Assembly: GCA_038496675.1 (NCBI GenBank)
Contig: CM076669.1
Coordinates: 12,954,767 to 13,018,766 of the forward strand
Direction of reading: 5' to 3'
From: Rachycentron canadum
Taxonomy: Eukaryota > Chordata > Actinopteri > Carangiformes > Rachycentridae
Length of the DNA: 64,000 bases
The notes under the pieces are model-generated. The model did not search any database and was not told the DNA's origin. It was given only the letters and a program-made list of their open reading frames with translations. The position numbers and the translations under genes are program-made. This document shows, one piece after another, positions 57,340 through 64,000 of the stretch; within the stretch, counting starts at the first letter, position 1, and each line of letters begins with the position of its first letter.

Positions 57340-57795
57340 ATGGTTTTAAATCTACATAATTTTACCTTCTCAAATGCTTAAAAAATAGCTGCAATCTGTG
57401 TGTGACAACTTATGGCTGTTATGCCACTGATGATGAATGATGGATACTATTAATGCAAGTGGTTGTGAGATCAGGCGTCCTCACTCAGTCATTCATGCTA
57501 TATGAGTATAAGTTGTTGTACTTTTCTTGATGGCCATCTGTTTCACACTGTGTAAGCTACCTTACTGTTGGATTGTCGGTGTCAGATTTCTGATAGTTGC
57601 CGTGGTGGACTCCAGGACAGGCTGTTGGAATAGGCCTGATAAATTTGTTGGCCGAGCTTGGCAAATAGAAATATTTGTAATCGCAATTATGTTACATTAC
57701 AGCATAAGATAATCCTTCATAAAAATAACATACATAATTAATTTTGAATAAACAATAGACATGAGAGACACAAGAGATAGAATCAGATAATTTAA
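57340..57795. other. Spacer, possible 3' part of the LINE
   Basis: A+T-rich. Downstream (minus strand) of the LINE RT, so it may contain its worn 3' end, but I recognise no block here. Confidence 0.4.
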
Positions 57796-57799
57796 TATT

Positions 57800-58470
57800 A
57801 CACACAGGATGTCTCCATAATTTAAAACAGTTGAAAAATGCAGACTGAAAGGAAAGAATTACATAACACAAAAAAGTAATTGATGAACTAATTTAAGTTG
57901 AGTATCTTCACAAGGTCATCAACATGAGGATGGAAAGATAATTTGAAATTCATCCATATTCTATCCAATACTTTTTTAGTTGTAGTCTATTTTTTAGTCT
58001 TTAGGTTAAGTTTAATTGGTGAAAATAATAAGTAGAGTGTGTAAAGAAGGTCTGTAGGTCAGTGATACCCTGAATTGAACAAAGAGCATTTGCATACAGA
58101 TGACTCTGTGCTGGCCTCATGATCTTTCTGACATAGTTTAAATATAAAACAGATTCCAGTATGGATCCTTGTGGAACCCCTTTTGAAATCTTGAAAACTT
58201 CATACTTGTTAGCTATAGATTCAAAACCAGCCTGTTCTATTTGCAGTGGAAGCAGTTTGCCTGAGATCCTGCAATAACTAATTATGATCCACAAATTCAG
58301 AAGCCTTGGACTTGATCAAGAAAGCACAGTGTTGTTTCATATCAAGCCAAGTGGTGACATCATTAGTAACAAGTCTGTCCACTGTAATTGCACTGATCTA
58401 AAATCAGACTCAGCATCATTGAGAATCCTCTGTCCAAAACTGTTCAATTTAGCGTACTTTAGCTGAGACA
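57800..58470 (-). mobile_element. LINE RT remnant, same family as the 8.3 kb copy
   Basis: Minus-strand blocks in order: NSFGQRILNDAESDFRSV (about 58445-58390); MKQHCAFLIKSKASEFVDH (about 58340-58285), matching KQYCAALFIDLSKAFDTVDH; then FKISKGVPQGSIL (about 58195-58155); HLYANALCSI, in which the YADD catalytic box has decayed to YANA (about 58105-58075); and WMNFKLSFHPHVDDLV (about 57945-57900), matching the LGIWIDDKLTFxxHVDDLV box. Frame slips separate the first two blocks, and stops follow. It is inactive through both stops and loss of the catalytic aspartates. Confidence 0.85.
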
Positions 58471-58479
58471 GAACATCTC

Positions 58480-61110
58480 AGGATGGGACAGTTATTACTG
58501 ATGTAGTAAATGTCTTCCTCAGTGTTGTAAAATAGGTCGATCCTTAGTGAAGCAGCTGGAGCAGGGATGGAAATTAATCTGAGAACCAGGGGTTATTTCT
58601 ATCCCTGATTCTGTACTTTTCCATTAGAGCATGTTTATCTCATACATACACTCAGCCATGAAGGTTGACTGTAAATATTTCCAGGCTCCAAGTACACCTG
58701 AACTAAATGATCATGGGCAACACAGTTTTTGTGTAAAAACACATTTCATGTGTGCTTAAATTGCCTCATAACTTAACATGGTTTGGCCTAAGGAATGTTT
58801 TATCTTCCCCCTTTATAGAAGCTGTGGCACAATGTTCACTTACATTGGTACTGAATACCACATTTTCACTATATGTAGATGGTGGATCTGTCAAAATAAT
58901 GTGTAATAATGTGTTTAGAGAGTCCCATAAGTCTGTGGTTATGGAAATAACCAATCATACTTTATAGCACCCAATAGGACAAGTTCTGACTTATTTAGCT
59001 TGTTCAAGATATTACAAGTGCAGTTGGAGTGTGAGCTGGAGCCAAGCGTGGACTACAATATCCTACATAATATATATAATATTTTATAAACCTACAGAAT
59101 AGACAGAATATGACACCTGGCTGCTGTACTGTACTGTAAATGTCACAGGTACGTCCATTGTCCCTCTCTGAATAGAGTTTGTGTGGGAGCTGCTGTGGGC
59201 CGGAGAAGGTCTCGGGTAGCTGAGATGATACGAGGGTCAAACTGTTGCTTAAGACGTAGGGAAAGAGGAGAAAAGACAGACTGGCACTATGGAGGATATC
59301 AAACTCAATAGTTTTAATGACCCCAATGGTTTTGTTTTTATCGCCCACTCACAACATCCTCATCCTGTTGCACAAATGTACTTTTTTTTTTTAGCTCCTC
59401 TATGTGTAGCAACATCATTTTTTATACTCTGTATTTGTTAAACCGTGAACCCTCACAGTAAAATTATTTCTTGGGAACAAAAGAAAAGGAGATGCCAACT
59501 TTATAAAACCTACTGGTATTAGGTATTAGGGGCCTCACAATCCCATTATCTAATGTATTTTGTCTGATCTACAGGTGTGTGATAGACTTTTAAATGCACC
59601 ACTGAAATGGAAGAATAAAAACTGCTGCAGCAGTTCTTTTTTTTAATCGGCTGAAAAAAAAACCAAAATAGTACAGTGCATCTCAGGGGAAAAAAAAGAT
59701 AGATAAAAGACCGTGATGTGCTTTAGTTGTGACGGACACAAATTGTCAACACTTCTGTAATGTGTCAAGGGCAAGAGGGAAGATTTGAAACCCAAGAAAA
59801 CTGCATGAGAAATTCTGGAAACAGTGCTTCCTTATCAACTGCTTGACACAACACAGGATTTGCTCTAAAACTTCCTCAGAAAGTACCACAGAGTTGAACT
59901 AACAACACCAACAGACTCGCAAAACATTAGGATCTTCGGCAATTGTCCTGGATTCTGTTAAACGTATTTGTCGTATTAGAAACCATTGCGTGTTCTCTAC
60001 ATAGTTATCTTCATATTTGTGTGTGCTTTTGAAGCTATCTTTGAGATGTTTTCAGGCATCTGTGCGCGCACATTAATGTCAGTGTGCACAGTGTCGGATT
60101 TACCCATGTGAAGTAGGTCATATGTGGACCTGTAGGGCTTATCTCCCCGGACGTGTCCCCTGACCAGTGGCCAGTGGCCCAGTAATATGGTCACTTAACT
60201 GGAATAATTAGCACTCGGTGGGTTTCAGGAGCTTTCAGCCTATTGCATAATGTTATTTACCAAGCTGCTGCTACTTTGAAGAAGAGAACTTGCTGAGACG
60301 TGTGTTGAGGAAAGGAAACGGATGAGGAAATCACCAGGGAATTATTCATATGAGGAGTTTGACTGGGAAGCCAGATATGTGTTATTTGAAGATTGTGACA
60401 CCCACTCTGACAAATTGACTGCAAACATGAAAGCAAAAAACAAACAAAAAAACCCTTATGAATATATTTCTAGGAGCCTTTTTCTTAAAAACAATGCATT
60501 TTCAAAGAATGTCCTTCAATATTCTCCAAACGGCTGTTCAGGTCAAAGGAGCTGGAGACAGGTTTTTAGTCTTTGACAGGGCTACCGCGTTAAAGCGGAA
60601 AGAGAAGGCAAACACAATCTATTTTAACTGATAACATAGAAATTGTTGTGTGGCTCTTGTCTGTACAGAAAAACATCATTCAGCATTAGGCTGAAAAAAA
60701 ACAATATCTCCCCCTCAGCAAATCTTGAGTCCAGTCAATGAAACCAGATCGGAGGAATGGTTTAGAGTTTGACATTCACAAGAAACATCTGCTGCCGAAA
60801 AGATCTCAAAAGACGATCAAGAACTGTTGATTTGCATAAAGCTGGAAAGGATACATAATGGTAAATAATCTGAAAGACTTGAGATATTCATCACTCTGCA
60901 GCTGCTGGGAGACTTTAATGAGGAAAGAAGACACTAAGGCTGCATTGTTTTGGAAGAAAACAGTAAAAAAAAAAACATGATCGTGAAGGGGAAAGCTGCT
61001 TTGCTGTATCTGGGACCGGTCACCGTAGTTCAGTTGCTGGTTACTCATCTTGTGCATTGCGCAGGTTTGATCAGCTGCTATTGGAAGGAGCATGTTTACT
61101 TCTTATTTCT
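58480..61110. other. Non-coding stretch, no gene seen
   Basis: 2.6 kb A+T-rich, several A runs (59643-59700). The 114-codon minus frame at 59004-59348 has no motif. No repeat recognised. Confidence 0.55.
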
Positions 61111-61114
61111 ATTT

Positions 61115-61400
61115 TCTAGCTCCTTCTGGGGGACCCCGAGGCATCCCCATGCCAAGAGATACATAATCTCAGCAGCTTGTTCTCGGTCTACCCAGGGGCC
61201 CTTGGATGGGCCCAGAAGACCTTAATTCAAAGGTGCCCAGGAGACATTGTGATGCAGTAATTCCAAACACAGACTTTCAAACCTTTGCGTACCAGCTCAG
61301 GTCCTTCTTCACCACAACAGCCTGGTACAAAACCCACATTACTGCCGACACTGTAACAATCTGTCAGTCTCATGCTCCACATTAGCATCACTTGTGAACA
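61115..61400 (-). mobile_element. LINE ORF2 C-terminal remnant, copy 2
   Basis: Minus strand: LFTSDANVEHETDRLL (about 61395-61345), then after a slip VSAVMWVLYQAVVVKKDLSW (about 61345-61285), and after a deletion REQAAEIMYLLAWGCLGVPQ (about 61190-61130). These equal the LFTSxGRMExEIDRRI, ASAVMRALYRSVVVKKELS and WRDYISRLAWERLGIPPEEL blocks of the same fish LINE as the 16215-16640 copy. The WVMTER region present in copy 1 is deleted here. Confidence 0.75.
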
Positions 61401-61404
61401 AGAC

Positions 61405-62670
61405 CGCCTTGATACGTCAGTCAGCACCCTGGCATTAGCATTTCCGGGAAGGTTGAGCAGTATGATATCCCAATAACTGGAGCCCTTATTTATTTCCAAC
61501 TCTGTATCCTCCACTGAGGGTGTGTTGGCCTGGTTTCTAGGGCTCTACATAGTGTTGTTATCCAACACCAGTATCCCCAGTTAGGGTCAGCAGTTCACCT
61601 CTCCCTGAACCAAGCCCTGCTTTCTGTTCCTGAGTCTGCCAGAACTTCCTTCCCCTCCTGAATCTAAGAAGCTGATATCTGGCATTTAAAGACTTACTTC
61701 TTGAAGCCAGCCTATTTTGTTTTCTCATGACATTTTTTTTCACCAGAAATACAGAACATTTGGTCTAGTTAGAAAAAAAAACAATGATTTTGTAAAGATG
61801 AATGATGCACAAAGAGTGGGCTTTCAACTAGCCAGTTACTTAGAGAAAGCCTGTGAAATGAAGGAAAAAGCTCAAGTTGGTACTTATGAACCAGAAGATG
61901 CATTGTTAGTAAAATGTGTGGGATGGGCCAGATGCTTGGCATCAGATAAAAAAGAAAACTAATGCTAAAGCAGTTAACATTAGTTCCACCTCAGACTGCT
62001 ACAACAGTAAAATGCTACCTACACATAATTGCATCATGATTAACAATCCATTCATGTAAGATGTAATCCTAACCACAAGGGCCCCTTCTTCTGCATAACC
62101 AGTACTTTACTTTTAATTCTTTATTGCAGCACTGACTGGTTGACCCTCCCAGGTTACACAAACACTGATGACATAAAACATGCAGGGCCAGGTCTGGTTG
62201 CAGGTACTGTATGTCAGGGAAAGGCCATGTTTTCTCAGCTCCTCAGTATGAACCCTTTGTGTTTGCAGTGGAGAGTTTTCAGATACAAATGTGGATTTAT
62301 GACAATGGAGAACAGACAACCACATTTAAAACATTTTTATAATCAGTGTTTGATCACTATTGCTTTCTCAATGAAATGTGCACATACACATACATACATA
62401 CACATAAGTTTTCACAAAAAAAGAAAATGAAGGGAGGATGATAAAGAGATAAAGGCGGAGGAGCTGCAGCATTCCAGCTTCCATATCTATAAAATGTAAA
62501 CACACAGCAGGCCAGGGCGTCTGGCATCACTGGTCTATATGATGTTAACTGATGAGCAACATTAGTAAAGTGTCGCTGTAATCACTAGATTCTTCAGCAC
62601 TAGATAGAGAATGTACATCTGGATCTTACATTGGCTGATGCAGCAATTTGTTCTGCATCTGAGATAAACA
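61405..62670. other. Non-coding stretch, no gene seen
   Basis: The left 250 bases may still be LINE (no clear block). Two plus-strand frames (61717-61962, 81 codons; 62140-62430, 96 codons) are anonymous and lack exon signals. Confidence 0.5.
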
Positions 62671-62671
62671 G

Positions 62672-62673
<2 letters not shown>

Positions 62674-62747
<74 letters not shown>
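62674..62747 (+). repeat. (TG)n microsatellite
   Basis: About 74 bases of uninterrupted TG, the longest pure dinucleotide array in the window. Confidence 0.97.
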
Positions 62748-62748
<1 letters not shown>

Positions 62749-62749
62749 A

Positions 62750-63480
62750 GACAGGGATTTGATCTGGATGAGCACATTAGTGAAGATCTGAATCAGTGTC
62801 ATTTCTAATGTTTACCTGATTTGTTGGTGCCCTCAGCACTGATCGCCTCTTATTGAGTAACTGTAGAATATCTGATTATCTCTGTTTGGGCGTCTGCAGT
62901 GGAAGGATGTAGTTTTTCTCTATTGTAAATGGGACATGCAGTAGGCAGTCCAAAGTTGTTTATACATTTGTGAAGTATGGAGGCTTGAGGGAGATAAGGA
63001 AACAGTCAAGTTGAAAAAAAAAAAGCACAAATAATTAAGTAAATACAATTTTTTAAAAATCAGTAAAATGCAGTTGCTGGATTTGAAAGCCCACAATCAC
63101 CAACACTTAACAAAGAAGAAGGAAGTAAAAGAATTCTGTAAAATAAAATAATTGAATTTGATTATAATGAATTAATGTAATTAACAATGGACTGAATGAA
63201 TGGATCACAATTAATGAATAAATCTAGTTCAAATGTAGTTCAGTGTGGTTTTTAATAGTTTTTACAATTTACCAATTGGTTTTTCATATGTGTTACGTTA
63301 ACTTCTAGACTGTAGCCTATATGATCTTTGGAGACAGACAGAAAGAGAAATGAATCACATTAGGTGCTAGATGTGATTTGTTAAGCCGCGGAGTACCGAG
63401 CCAGAAAACTAAGTACTGCTGTTTAAACCTCCAGTTGTGGCCAGCAACCTATGGCCCCAACATCTCACGTGTTTTTATCT
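62750..63480. other. Non-coding stretch, nothing recognised
   Basis: A+T-rich with AAAATAAAATAA-type runs at 63136-63150; no gene. Confidence 0.6.
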
Positions 63481-63484
63481 CATA

Positions 63485-63640
63485 AGGTTGACATGGTGAA
63501 CTTGACACAGAGCAATCTGTGAATGTAAGCCAAATATTTACTTTTTTAGCTCTGGTTTGGTCTCCAACTACTTGGTAAAAAACATCTGGCTCTTTAGCTG
63601 AAAAATATTCCACTATTATCTCCAGATAGCCACTAACTGG
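63485..63640 (-). mobile_element. Interspersed repeat family X, copy 2 (inverted)
   Basis: Reverse complement reads ATAATAGTGGAATATTTTTC, AGCTAAAGAGCCAGATG, then TTGGAGACCAAACCAGAGCT and AATATTTGGCTTACATTCAC. The first part pairs with 11829-11870; the remainder agrees with the remembered downstream part of the family (GGAGACCAAAAACAGAGCTAAA, GACTTACATTCACC), which copy 1 lacks. Confidence 0.6.
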
Positions 63641-63644
63641 GGGA

Positions 63645-64000
63645 AACAGCTGTCGAGAAGCACAGTGCTAGACCTTTTGGAGTTTGGATCCATCCTTCTG
63701 AGGGGTTAATGAAAGCAAAAGCAAATAAATGCACCAAAGCAGTGGTTCTCAAATACCAAGCAGTCACAGGATTACTTGTTCTACTGTTCTACTACAGAAA
63801 ACTGTTCTACTACAGAAAATTATGTTTTTGTTCTAATCTTCTTCTGAATGACTATGAAATTTACTCGTCAAAAATTTAACAAATACTAATTTTAAAAAAG
63901 GAGGATGGATTAATCTCTTACTCTTTTATTGAACTGGTCACAATTAACAGATATGTGAGAAGAAGTCATTGTTTTATATAAAAATCACTTAGTTAACTAC
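63645..64000. other. Non-coding end of window
   Basis: A small direct duplication of the word CTGTTCTACTACAGAAAA at about 63785-63819 is visible; otherwise plain A+T-rich DNA. Confidence 0.5.

Overview
The window looks like non-coding nuclear DNA from a bony fish, probably a spiny-rayed (percomorph) teleost. The reasons are the A+T-rich, CpG-poor background, the very dense (CA/TG)n and (CT)n microsatellites, and many worn copies of interspersed repeats typical of such genomes: non-LTR retrotransposons of several families, Ty3/Gypsy LTR elements, a DIRS-type tyrosine-recombinase element and foldback repeats. I found no exon that I can defend, no rRNA or tRNA gene and no prokaryotic-style system. 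All host reading frames are short (mostly 60-120 codons). The longest, 278 codons at 26305-27141, is open mainly because it crosses a CTGT/CTGC array. The window is therefore best read as intergenic DNA or a large intron.

Layout. 1-8.2 kb: unique-looking DNA with a G-quadruplex motif, two (TG)n arrays and an LTR-like scrap near 7.4 kb. 8.27-8.89 kb: LINE reverse-transcriptase (RT) remnant on the minus strand. 10.2-12.6 kb: two short interspersed repeats and a LINE endonuclease scrap. 16.2-17.9 kb: two LINE remnants, both minus. 18.1-18.5 kb: a local CpG peak ending in an ETS-type motif. 18.9-20.0 kb: a worn fish repeat and an LTR-like block. 22-26 kb: microsatellites. 26.4-29.6 kb: the most structured part, a Ty3/Gypsy element (plus strand, LTR-protease-RT-integrase remnants, then a second LTR-protease unit) next to a DIRS-type element (minus strand) with recognisable RT/RNase H-to-recombinase and recombinase parts. 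32.0-33.7 and 42.2-42.5 kb: three copies of one foldback repeat. 36.2-37.1 kb: a plus-strand L2-like LINE scrap and a repeat whose inverted partner lies at 47.0 kb. 41.6 kb: an LTR-like block. 42.5 kb: a cluster of perfect palindromes. 47.7 and 54.2 kb: two same-orientation copies of an unnamed element of about 200 bp. 48.9 kb: another plus-strand LINE scrap. 50.1 kb: an exact (CACAG)12 array. 57.8-58.5 and 61.1-61.4 kb: LINE remnants on the minus strand. 62.7 kb: (TG)n. 63.5 kb: an inverted partner of the 11.8 kb repeat.

Nothing here works together as a pathway. The history is one of repeated retrotransposon insertion followed by decay: every mobile-element reading frame I could read carries stops, frameshifts or large deletions. 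Family names rest on my reading of conserved RT, integrase and recombinase motifs and on memory of fish repeats; no database search was possible. The regulatory calls (CpG peaks, homeodomain-like clusters, G-quadruplex) are hypotheses.
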